Of a DNA stretch of 6,416 bases, positions 1-6,358 are shown one piece after another. The DNA is taken from contig DASYJY010000223.1 in the NCBI GenBank assembly GCA_035995985.1, positions 1 through 6,416 on the forward strand, read 5' to 3'. The DNA comes from JADGNZ01 sp035995985. Its GTDB lineage: Bacteria; Acidobacteriota; Thermoanaerobaculia; Gp7-AA8. The notes under the pieces were generated by a model. That model saw only the letters and a list, made by a program, of their open reading frames with translations. It was not told the origin of the DNA and made no database searches. Numbering within the stretch: position 1 is the first letter of the stretch; the number at the start of each line of letters is the position of its first letter. Made by a program: the position numbers and the translations under genes.

Positions 1-216
1 GGTGCCGGTCGGCCCGTTCACCGTTCCCACGGTGGTGATCATCACGTCGATACCGCTGACGATGCCTCCGGGCGTGACCACGTTGCAGCCCGTACCGCGG
101 CTGTTATCGACGTCGATCAACGTTTTCACGTCGAATGTGGCGGCCGAAGCGGCAAAAGGAATGGCAAGCGTGAGAACGAGCGAACAGAAGCGAATCGCCT
201 TGCGAAACGAAATCAT
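1..216 (-). CDS. Secreted protein of unknown function, N-terminal part only
   Basis: This is the first 72 codons of a minus-strand gene whose ATG lies at 216-214 and whose body continues beyond the left edge. The N-terminus reads as a Sec signal peptide: MISFRKAIRF, a hydrophobic core CSLVLTLAIPFAA, and a likely cleavage after ASA near residue 25. The mature part begins ATFDVKTLIDVDNSRGTGC and continues with a Gly/Thr/Val-rich stretch. The Asp/Asn-rich DVDN segment followed by GTGC could be a metal-binding loop of an extracellular beta-rich protein, but I do not recognise the family. The start is supported by an AAGGA ribosome binding site nine bases upstream, the best in the window. The gene is divergent from the c-di-GMP gene. 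Seen: frame, signal peptide, ribosome binding site. Inferred: export to the periplasm or outside the cell. No function is assigned. Confidence 0.75.
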   Translation of the reverse strand, partial: MISFRKAIRFCSLVLTLAIPFAASAATFDVKTLIDVDNSRGTGCNVVTPGGIVSGIDVMITTVGTVNGPTGT

Positions 217-225
217 CGTAGATAG

Positions 226-230
226 TCCTT
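226..230 (-). promoter_or_regulatory. Shine-Dalgarno site for the minus-strand secreted protein
   Basis: On the minus strand the sequence is AAGGA followed by nine bases and then the ATG at 216. It decides the start of this gene and is the only convincing Shine-Dalgarno sequence ahead of any start in the window. Confidence 0.6.
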
Positions 231-315
231 GACGTGAGATCCGGGAACGTTGTCGGGGTCTGGAGTACAGCAATTGCCGCCACCAATCCAGAGGTGAGTG
301 AAATGGACGAGCGGA

Positions 316-343
316 ATGATAGCAGTTAAGGACAGTTGTCCAA
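316..343 (-). promoter_or_regulatory. Candidate sigma-70-like promoter for the minus-strand secreted gene
   Basis: Reading the minus strand, TTGGAC (343-338) is followed after 16 bases by TATCAT (321-316), preceded by TG one base upstream, which makes an extended -10 pattern. Transcription would start near 309 and leave a leader of about 90 bases before the ATG at 216. The segment is locally AT-richer than its surroundings, as expected for a promoter. It is predicted by eye only; the sigma factor preferences of this organism are unknown. Confidence 0.35.
330..341. promoter_or_regulatory. Short palindrome, possible operator in the divergent intergenic region
   Basis: GGACA-GT-TGTCC is a perfect 5-bp inverted repeat with a two-base centre. 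It overlaps the -35 of the candidate leftward promoter and sits just upstream of the AT-rich stretch CATTTTTATT (345-354) that could serve rightward transcription. Its position would suit a repressor or activator acting on both divergent genes, but five-base arms occur by chance often enough that this is only a candidate. Confidence 0.2.
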
Positions 344-477
344 GCATTTTTATTCAGTGGACTGAACCGATCAACGATGGAAACTTCGGCGCGCGTCGTT
401 TGCACCGCTCCGAAACTCTCGTTTCTGCGCAAGGATCTCCGAGGTACCATCGCGCTTATCCACTGAGCCGGATTGAA

Positions 478-3123
478 ATGCCCGACCTTCCCCATCCGCT
501 CCATCTCGTCGGCGGGGGCCGCGACGCGTCGAACGCGGAGACGGAGTTGCATCGGCTGCGCGCCGAGATCGAAGCACGCAATCGTCAGGAAACCGCGATC
601 GCCGAGCTCGGACAGGCCGCGCTCACCGGCGTCGAACCTCTCATCATCCTCGGCCAGGCATGTGCGCTCGTGGAGATCACGCTCGCCGTCGATCACGCCC
701 GCGCGCTCGAGATCCGCGACGGCCGCGTTTCCGTAGCCGCCTCGATCGGCTCGAATGCGACGTTCGTCAACTGCAATCAGGACGGCGAAGAGAACGAATC
801 GATCGCGATGTATGCGGCGCTGGCGGGAGCGCCGGTGGTGTTCCAGGACATCGAGCACGAGACGCGGTTCAAGTCGTCGCACCTCCGCAATTTTCACGGC
901 GTGCGCGGCGGCGCGGCCGTGGTCATCCCGACCGCGTCGGGCGTCTTCGGAGTGCTCGTCGCGTACTCCAGCGTCCAGCGCACGTTCGCGGACTACGAAG
1001 TCGCGTTCCTCAAATCCGCGGCCAGCCTGCTCGGCGAAGCAGTCGAGCGTTCGCACACGGAGCAGGCGCTGCGCAAGTCGGAGTCGCGGCTCAAACAGCT
1101 CATCGCCTCGACGTTGGACGCCGTCTTCACCATCGACCGCGGCGGCATCGTCATCGAGTGGAACCCGCAGGCCGAGGCGACATTCGGATTTCGTGCGAGT
1201 GAAGTGATCGGCCGTCCGCTCCCGCCGGACCTGCGGGAGCTTTTCGATCGCGCACATGCGAGCACGACGCGTCGCGTCGAGACGACCGGCCGCCGCGCGA
1301 ACGGCGAAGAGTTCCCGATCGAGGTGACCATCGATCGCGTCGGACGCGGCGACGATCAGACGTTCACCGCCTTTCTGCGCGACATCTCCGAACGCAAACG
1401 CTCGCAGGCCGAGCTCGAAAATCGCGAGCAGCGGTTCCGCGCGCTGGTCGAGAAGAGCTGGAGCGGCGTGGCACTGCTGAACGCCGACCTCGTCTTCTCC
1501 TACAGCGGCGCATCGACCGAGCGGCTTCTCGGCTACACCGAAGACGATCTGGCCGGAACGAGCTTCCTCGCCTACCTCCACCCTCGCGAGCGCGAGGCGT
1601 TGCGCGAGCTCCTCGGCGCGCTGGCCGCGGGATCGTCGCAGGAATCGCAGGCGGAGTTGCGCTTCCGGCATCGCAGCGGCGTCTGGATCTGGCTGGAGGC
1701 ATTCGCGCAGAACATGCTGCACGAGCCGAGCGTCGGCGCGATCGTGCTGAATTACCGCGACGTCACCCAGCGCAAAGCAACGGAAAAGCAACTCGAATAT
1801 CAGGCGTACTACGACGCGCTGACCGGCCTTCCGAACCGGCTGCTTTTCCGCGACCGCGTGGTGAACGCGATCGCGCAGGCGCATCGCAACCGGCGCGGCG
1901 TGGCGGTGATGTACCTCGATCTCGATCACTTTAAGCTCGTCAACGACGGTCTCGGTCACTCACTCGGCGACGCGTTGTTGTCGGAAGTGGCGGCGCGTCT
2001 GCAGAGCTGCGTGCGCGCGTCCGACACGATCTCGCGCCTCGGCGGCGACGAGTTCACGATCCTGCTCATCGATACGTCCAGCAGCGAAGCGATCGCCGGC
2101 GTGGCGCGCAAGATCCTGCAGTCGTTCGCGCATCCGTTCCGCGTGGAAGGCCACGAGCTGTTCGTGAGCGCGTCCATCGGGATCAGCATCTTCCCCGGTG
2201 ACGGCGAAGACGTGGAGACGCTGCTGAAATGCGCCGACAGCGCGATGTATCGCGCCAAAGAGCTCGGCCGCAATCAGGCGCAGATGTTCACCGCCAGCAT
2301 GAACGAGCGCTACGGCCGTCGGCTCGCGCTCGAGCAGAGCCTGCACCACGCGCTGGAGCGCGACGAGCTGGTCGTGCACTACCAGCCGATCTTCGACCGC
2401 AACCGCAAGAAGATCGTGTCGTTGGAAGGATTGGTTCGCTGGAATCACCCCGAGCGCGGCCTCGTGCAGCCCTCGGAATTCATCGCCCTCGCGGAAGAAA
2501 CCGGCTTGATCGTGCCGATCGGCGAGTGGGTGCTGCGCCGCGTCTGCCACGATTCCCGCGCCTGGCGCGCGGCCGGACTTCCGCCGATGCGCATCGGCGT
2601 GAACATCTCCGCGCCGCAATTCCAGCAACTCAGTTTCGCGCTGGTGGTTGGCAGCATCCTGCGCGAATACGGCTGCGATCCCACCCTGCTGGAGCTGGAG
2701 ATCACGGAAACCGTGGCCGTGCAGAACATCGAGACGACGACGACCGCGATGCGCGATCTGAAAGAGCTCGGCATCCGCATCGCCATCGACGATTTCGGCA
2801 CCGGCCAGTCGTCGCTCGTCTATCTGAAACGCTTCCCGATCGACACCGTCAAGATCGATCGCGCCTTCGTCCGCGACGTGACGACGGACGAGTCGGCCGC
2901 GGCGATCGTCTCGTACGTCATCAATCTCGCGCACACGCTGCGTCTCGCCGTCGTCGCCGAAGGAGTGGAGACGGAGGCGCAGTGGTCGTTCCTGAAACTC
3001 AACGCGTGCGATCAGATGCAGGGATTCCTCTTCAGTCAGCCGCTCCCGGCTGACGAAGCTGGGGAGTTCATGCGGACGGAGCAGGCGAAGTACGGCTCGC
3101 GCGAGACGCCGCGGCCGGCGTAG
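478..3123 (+). CDS. Bifunctional diguanylate cyclase/phosphodiesterase, GAF-PAS-PAS-GGDEF-EAL
   Basis: This 881-residue soluble protein is predicted to make and break the second messenger c-di-GMP under control of sensory domains. Domains in order are GAF (about 38-190), PAS 1 (about 202-308, ending FLRDISERK), PAS 2 (about 318-433, ending YRDVTQRK), GGDEF (about 442-600) and EAL (about 615-868). The cyclase signature GGDEF is intact at 522-526, with the inhibitory-site RASD at 513-516, five residues upstream as in PleD-type enzymes. The EAL signature reads E-G-L at 650-652, yet the other phosphodiesterase residues are visible: LVRW, N709, E741 in EITE, DDFGTG at 771-776, K792, E828 and E831 in AEGVE, and QGF at 848-850. 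No membrane segment or signal peptide is seen. An in-frame GTG at 298 would add 60 residues, but they resemble no domain and would span the divergent promoter region, so the ATG at 478 is preferred, although no clear ribosome binding site precedes it. The input ligand and output target are unknown. Confidence 0.96.
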   Translation: MPDLPHPLHLVGGGRDASNAETELHRLRAEIEARNRQETAIAELGQAALTGVEPLIILGQACALVEITLAVDHARALEIRDGRVSVAASIGSNATFVNCNQDGEENESIAMYAALAGAPVVFQDIEHETRFKSSHLRNFHGVRGGAAVVIPTASGVFGVLVAYSSVQRTFADYEVAFLKSAASLLGEAVERSHTEQALRKSESRLKQLIASTLDAVFTIDRGGIVIEWNPQAEATFGFRASEVIGRPLPPDLRELFDRAHASTTRRVETTGRRANGEEFPIEVTIDRVGRGDDQTFTAFLRDISERKRSQAELENREQRFRALVEKSWSGVALLNADLVFSYSGASTERLLGYTEDDLAGTSFLAYLHPREREALRELLGALAAGSSQESQAELRFRHRSGVWIWLEAFAQNMLHEPSVGAIVLNYRDVTQRKATEKQLEYQAYYDALTGLPNRLLFRDRVVNAIAQAHRNRRGVAVMYLDLDHFKLVNDGLGHSLGDALLSEVAARLQSCVRASDTISRLGGDEFTILLIDTSSSEAIAGVARKILQSFAHPFRVEGHELFVSASIGISIFPGDGEDVETLLKCADSAMYRAKELGRNQAQMFTASMNERYGRRLALEQSLHHALERDELVVHYQPIFDRNRKKIVSLEGLVRWNHPERGLVQPSEFIALAEETGLIVPIGEWVLRRVCHDSRAWRAAGLPPMRIGVNISAPQFQQLSFALVVGSILREYGCDPTLLELEITETVAVQNIETTTTAMRDLKELGIRIAIDDFGTGQSSLVYLKRFPIDTVKIDRAFVRDVTTDESAAAIVSYVINLAHTLRLAVVAEGVETEAQWSFLKLNACDQMQGFLFSQPLPADEAGEFMRTEQAKYGSRETPRPA

Positions 3124-3138
3124 GCCGTTACCGCAGCT

Positions 3139-3534
3139 GATCACGATGTGCACCGGACGATTCACTGCGTGCGCGGGGCGAATCACCGTGTGCGCAGCGT
3201 GAATTACACCGTGATTGGCTCGGCGCACGCGGTGATTCGATCTGATCACGCGGTGACTCGGTCCAATCACGCGGTGATTCCGTCCGATCACGCCCTGATT
3301 CGGTCCGATCATGCGGTGATTCAGCCCGATCGCGCCGTGATTCGCTCCGATCGCGCGGTGATTGGGTCCGATCACGCCGTGATTCGCTCCGATCACGCCG
3401 TGATTCGGTCCGATCACCCGGTGATTTGCTCCGCGCGCGCGGTGATTCGCTCCGATCACGCGGTAATTGAGCCTGATCACGGGTGATTCAGGTCGATGAC
3501 GGTGATTCGGCCTGCTCGTGGCGTGTTTCGAGTC
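3139..3534. repeat. Tandem array of about 19 palindromic 21-bp units
   Basis: The unit consensus is GATCACGCGGTGATT (15 bases) followed by a six-base linker CGGTCC or CGCTCC. Units 1-16 (3139-3474) are each exactly 21 bp with no insertion or deletion. Unit 17 (3475-3494) has lost one base, unit 18 (3495-3513) two, and unit 19 (3514-3534) is degenerate. Units 6-16 are the best conserved; units 1-5 have drifted. Each unit holds the inverted repeat ATCAC-GCG-GTGAT, and where the linker is CGGTCC the junction TCGG-T-CCGA forms a second, smaller palindrome. Twenty-one bases is both seven codons and two turns of B-DNA. The array lies between two same-strand genes, starting 15 bases after the TAG of the GGDEF-EAL gene. 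It could be a protein-binding array, a multi-hairpin RNA or 3' boundary element, or a neutral minisatellite; the sequence alone does not decide. No spacers are present, so it is not a CRISPR array. Confidence 0.95.
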
Positions 3535-3862
3535 GCGTACATGGCCGTCGCAGCCGTGAGTGCGGGCATCGCCACGTGCGCGGGGGTGATTCACCGTGTA
3601 CACAAGCTCGATTGATGTTGGGCACAGGCCAGATTCAACGCGTGCGCCGCTGCAGGCGATTGGCACGGTCAGGCACTGCATGTTGCGAAAAGCGCAGACA
3701 AGAGTGTCCGTTCCACACCGGCTCGTCCATGAAGCAGCGATCCCTCAACTCGGTAGGCTCGATGTGGCACAGACGGGCACAGACCTCTCTGTGCTGGTGA
3801 GGCTCGCGACGGCTGACAAAATCAACCAGGCTGAAACTACGAAACCGCTATTCTTCGCGCCT
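3535..3862. other. Non-coding stretch between the repeat array and the peptidase gene
   Basis: No credible gene is seen here. The first part (to about 3603) looks like decayed array sequence: CGTGCGCGGGG at 3575-3585 and TCACCGTGT at 3591-3599 match 3168-3178 and 3183-3191 near the left end of the array. A small hairpin with an adjacent direct repeat lies at 3766-3794. The peptidase frame is open upstream to a GTG at 3596, but the 89 extra residues precede a clear signal peptide and resemble nothing, so this is leader or intergenic DNA. Immediately before the peptidase ATG there is no Shine-Dalgarno sequence. TATTCT at 3849-3854 could be a -10 element giving an almost leaderless transcript, but no matching -35 is evident. 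Confidence 0.6.
3777..3794. repeat. Small perfect hairpin with overlapping direct repeat
   Basis: GCACAGA (3777-3783) and TCTGTGC (3788-3794) are perfect 7-bp inverted arms around the four-base loop CCTC. The left arm belongs to a direct repeat, GGCACAGAC, present at 3766-3774 and again at 3776-3784, so either copy could pair with the right arm. No T-run follows, so it is not a standard intrinsic terminator. It may be a fragment of a dispersed palindromic element. Confidence 0.5.
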
Positions 3863-5773
3863 ATGCGCAAACTCGCCGTCGCCATTCTTCTTCTCATCGC
3901 ATCCTTCGCGCACGCACAGCAGCAGCGCGATGACGCGCTGCTCGATGATCTCGATCGCGTTCGAACATTCAATGCCGTCGCCATCTCGCCCGATGGCAGG
4001 CACGTCGCGTGGTCGGTGCAGGGGATCGGCGTCACGACTGCCACGACCGCGGGCATGGACGTCCATCTCCTTCCCGGCGACGGCGACGATCACTACGTCG
4101 CCTGGTCGCCCGACTCGCAGTCGCTGGCAACGGTCGGCGACGGCGGCAAGGATCAGCGCCAGATTTTCGTGACGCATGTCGGCGGCTCGCCGGTGCGCGT
4201 CACGAATGTGCGCGGCTACCTCGCCGAGCCGCAATGGTCGCCGGACGGCAAGTCGATCGCGTTTCTCTTTATCGAAAATGCGGCTCGCGCCGCCGGACCG
4301 CTCGTGGCGATGTCGCGCGCGGTCGGTGCGATCGAGGAGCACATCGACGAACAGCGCGTGGCCGTTATCGATCTGGCCACGAAGAAGGTTCGCATCGTCA
4401 CGCCGGCGGAGATGTACGTCTACCACTTCGGCTGGTCGCCGGACGGCAAACAGCTGGTTGCCGAAGCCGCGCCGGGATCGGGCGACAACAACTATTGGAT
4501 TGCAAAGCTGCACGTCGTCGACGTCGCAGAGGCAACGATGCGCCCGATCTACACGCCGCAGTTGCAACTCGCGGAGCCGCGCTGGTCGCCCGACGGAAAG
4601 TCGATCGCATTCATCGAAGGATTGATGAGCGACGAAGGATCCACCGGCGGCGATCTCTTCCTCATCCCCGCCGCCGGCGGTGCCGCACGCAACATCACGC
4701 CCGATCTCAAAGCGTCGGTGACGTCGTTCGCGTGGACCGGCGCGGACCGCATCACGTTCGGCGAGGACATCGCGGGCGAGTCGGCCATCGTTCGCGTTGA
4801 TACGACGAACGGTTCGATGGAAACGCTCTGGCGCGGCGAAGAGCTCGTGACCAGCCACGACGTCATCGGCGCATCGCTCGCAAACGACGGCATCACATCC
4901 GCCGTCATCCGCAGCAGCTTCAAAAGCGCGCCCGACGTCTGGGCCGGCCGCATCGGCGACTGGAAACGCGTCTCCACCACGAACGCCTCGGTCCGCGCGA
5001 CGTGGGGCGAGGCGCGCTCGATCCGCTGGAAGAGCGACGCGTTCGATGTCCAGGGCTGGCTCCTCGCACCGGCGCAGATGGACGCCGCCCGCAAGTACCC
5101 GCTCATCGTCTGGATCCATGGCGGTCCCGCTTCCGCGTCGCTCGCGAAATGGCCCGACAATCGCGCCGCGCTGCTCTCCCGCCGCGGCTACTACGTCTTC
5201 TTTCCCAATCCGCGCGGCAGCTACGGTGAGGGAGAAGCGTTCACGCGCGCGAACGTGAAGGATTTCGGCTACGGCGATCTTCGCGACGTGATGAGCGGCA
5301 TCGACGCCGCCGCCGCGTCCAACCCGATCGACACCGCCCGCCTCGGCATCTGGGGCTGGAGCTACGGCGGCTACATGACGATGTGGACTGTCACGCAGAC
5401 CACGCGTTTCAAAGGCGCGGTGGCCGGCGCCGGAATCGCCAACTGGCAGAGCTACTACGGCGAGAACGACATCGACGCCTGGATGATCCCGTACTTCGGA
5501 GCTTCCGTTTACGACGACCCCGCCGTCTACGCCCGCAGCGCGCCGATCACATTCGTGAAGAACATCAAGACTCCGACGCTGATGCTCGTCGGTGAGCGCG
5601 ACGGCGAATGTCCCGCGCCGCAATCCTTCGAGTTCTGGCACGCGCTCAAAACCCTCGGCGTCGAAACGCAACTCGTCGTCTACCCCGACGAAGGCCACCG
5701 CATCGCGAAGAAGGAACATCAGCGCGACATCGCACGGAGGCTGGTCGGGTGGTTCGACAGCCATCTGCGATAA
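3863..5773 (+). CDS. Exported S9-family serine peptidase (prolyl oligopeptidase/acylaminoacyl-peptidase type)
   Basis: This 636-residue hydrolase probably cleaves short peptides outside the cytoplasm. Residues 1-18 are a signal peptide: MRK, a hydrophobic core AVAILLLIASF, and AHA before the cut. Residues from about 35 to 370 form the beta-propeller that gates the active site in S9 enzymes, with PD40/WD40-like repeats SPDGRHVAW (42-50), WSPDSQSLA (81-89), WSPDGKSIAF (125-134), WSPDGKQL (191-198) and WSPDGKSIAF (241-250). Residues from about 400 to 636 are the alpha/beta-hydrolase domain: oxyanion HGGP (419-422), nucleophile Ser500 in GWSYGG, Asp580 in GERD, and His612 in DEGH. The triad is complete and the length normal. 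The ATG at 3863 was chosen because the signal peptide starts there; the longer frame from 3596 would bury it. No Shine-Dalgarno sequence precedes the start. The stop is nine bases before the Uma2 gene, suggesting co-transcription. Exact specificity (dipeptidyl-peptidase, oligopeptidase or acylaminoacyl-peptidase) cannot be read from the sequence. Confidence 0.95.
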   Translation: MRKLAVAILLLIASFAHAQQQRDDALLDDLDRVRTFNAVAISPDGRHVAWSVQGIGVTTATTAGMDVHLLPGDGDDHYVAWSPDSQSLATVGDGGKDQRQIFVTHVGGSPVRVTNVRGYLAEPQWSPDGKSIAFLFIENAARAAGPLVAMSRAVGAIEEHIDEQRVAVIDLATKKVRIVTPAEMYVYHFGWSPDGKQLVAEAAPGSGDNNYWIAKLHVVDVAEATMRPIYTPQLQLAEPRWSPDGKSIAFIEGLMSDEGSTGGDLFLIPAAGGAARNITPDLKASVTSFAWTGADRITFGEDIAGESAIVRVDTTNGSMETLWRGEELVTSHDVIGASLANDGITSAVIRSSFKSAPDVWAGRIGDWKRVSTTNASVRATWGEARSIRWKSDAFDVQGWLLAPAQMDAARKYPLIVWIHGGPASASLAKWPDNRAALLSRRGYYVFFPNPRGSYGEGEAFTRANVKDFGYGDLRDVMSGIDAAAASNPIDTARLGIWGWSYGGYMTMWTVTQTTRFKGAVAGAGIANWQSYYGENDIDAWMIPYFGASVYDDPAVYARSAPITFVKNIKTPTLMLVGERDGECPAPQSFEFWHALKTLGVETQLVVYPDEGHRIAKKEHQRDIARRLVGWFDSHLR

Positions 5774-5782
5774 TCGAACGCG

Positions 5783-6342
5783 ATGACGGCACCGCTCCAC
5801 AAAATCCGCCACACGTACGCGGAGTACGTCGCGCTGGAGGCATCGAGCAACGTCAAGCACGAGTTTCTCGGCGGCCAGATTTACGCGTTGGCCGGCGGGA
5901 CGCCGGAGCATGCCGCACTTGCCGCCGCCGTCATCGGGCTGCTCTTCCCGCAACTCCGTGGCCGTGGATGCCGCGCCTACGATGCTGACCTGCGCGTCCG
6001 CACCCGCTCCGGTCTATCCACGTATCCCGATGTGACCGTCATCTGCGGTCCGACGGAGCGCGACGAAGTGGATCCGCAGGCAGTCACAAATCCGGCGTTG
6101 ATCATCGAGTATCGAGCCGCAGCACCGAGGAGTCCGACGCTGGCGACAAGTTCGAGCACTACAAGACGCTGCCGTCGCTGCGGCAGTACGTACTGGTCCC
6201 GCATCGCGAACAGTCGTTGGAAGTCTGGACCGCCGGCGGCGACGGCAGATGGCAACACGCCACCGTTCGCGACATCGCGGAGCTCTCAATCGGCGCACGT
6301 CTCGACGTTCGCGAGCTCTACGAATCCGCCAGCGAAGCGTGA
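5783..6342 (+). pseudogene. Uma2-family endonuclease gene, broken by a one-base deletion
   Basis: Uma2 (formerly DUF820) proteins have a PD-(D/E)XK nuclease-like fold and are common in families of many paralogues; their biological role is largely unknown. The first 109 codons show the family pattern: TYAEYVALEA (11-20), HEFLGGQIYALAGG (26-39), DADLRVR (67-73), YPDVTVICGP (81-90) and NPALIIE (103-109). After the Glu at 6107-6109 the frame is lost. Restoring one base between 6109 and 6110, for example G to give GAG-GTA, makes the text continue as EVSSRSTEE, matching the usual EVLSPSTE. The family C-terminus then follows (GDKFEHYKTLPSLRQYVLVP, LEVW, DVRELYE) to a TGA at 6340-6342, for a restored length of 186 residues, normal for the family. 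Read as given, the frame instead runs on to the window end as unrelated sequence. The break falls beside a predicted active-site Glu, so the product would be dead. It may be a true pseudogene or a sequencing or assembly error. Confidence 0.85.
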
Positions 6343-6358
6343 AGAGGAGACGGTTCAC

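Noticed and set aside
456..464. DnaA-box-like sequence TTATCCACT
   Set aside because: One isolated match with a mismatch in the last base; no box cluster, AT-rich unwinding region or replication gene nearby.
298..477. Upstream GTG start adding 60 residues to the GGDEF-EAL protein
   Set aside because: The extension resembles no domain, includes the AT-rich promoter-like stretch, and its GAGGTGA purine run directly abuts the GTG, too close to act as its ribosome binding site.
360..477. Possible c-di-GMP riboswitch in the leader of the GGDEF-EAL gene
   Set aside because: I could not find the conserved core blocks of the c-di-GMP-I or c-di-GMP-II aptamers in this segment.
3148..3486. Stand-alone 112-codon plus-strand gene made of the heptapeptide repeat
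   Set aside because: It has only a GTG start inside the first repeat unit, no ribosome binding site, and no non-repeat domain. It is kept as a finding about frame continuity, not annotated as a gene.
3139..3534. CRISPR array
   Set aside because: Units are contiguous with no unique spacers, the 21-bp period leaves no room for them, and no cas genes are present.
1960..3681. Long minus-strand open frame (573 codons) covering the repeat array and antisense to the EAL domain
   Set aside because: Most of it mirrors the well-supported GGDEF-EAL gene. It stays open because of GC-rich codon bias and because a 21-bp repeat keeps its frame. It has no recognisable domain, and its repeat part shows non-synonymous variation at the most variable sites.
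3596..3862. N-terminal extension of the peptidase from a GTG at 3596
   Set aside because: The added 89 residues have no similarity I recognise and would place the clear signal peptide in the interior of the protein.
3848..5953. Long minus-strand open frame (701 codons) antisense to the peptidase
   Set aside because: It is the codon-bias shadow of the S9 peptidase gene; the plus strand shows a complete signal peptide, propeller repeats and catalytic triad.
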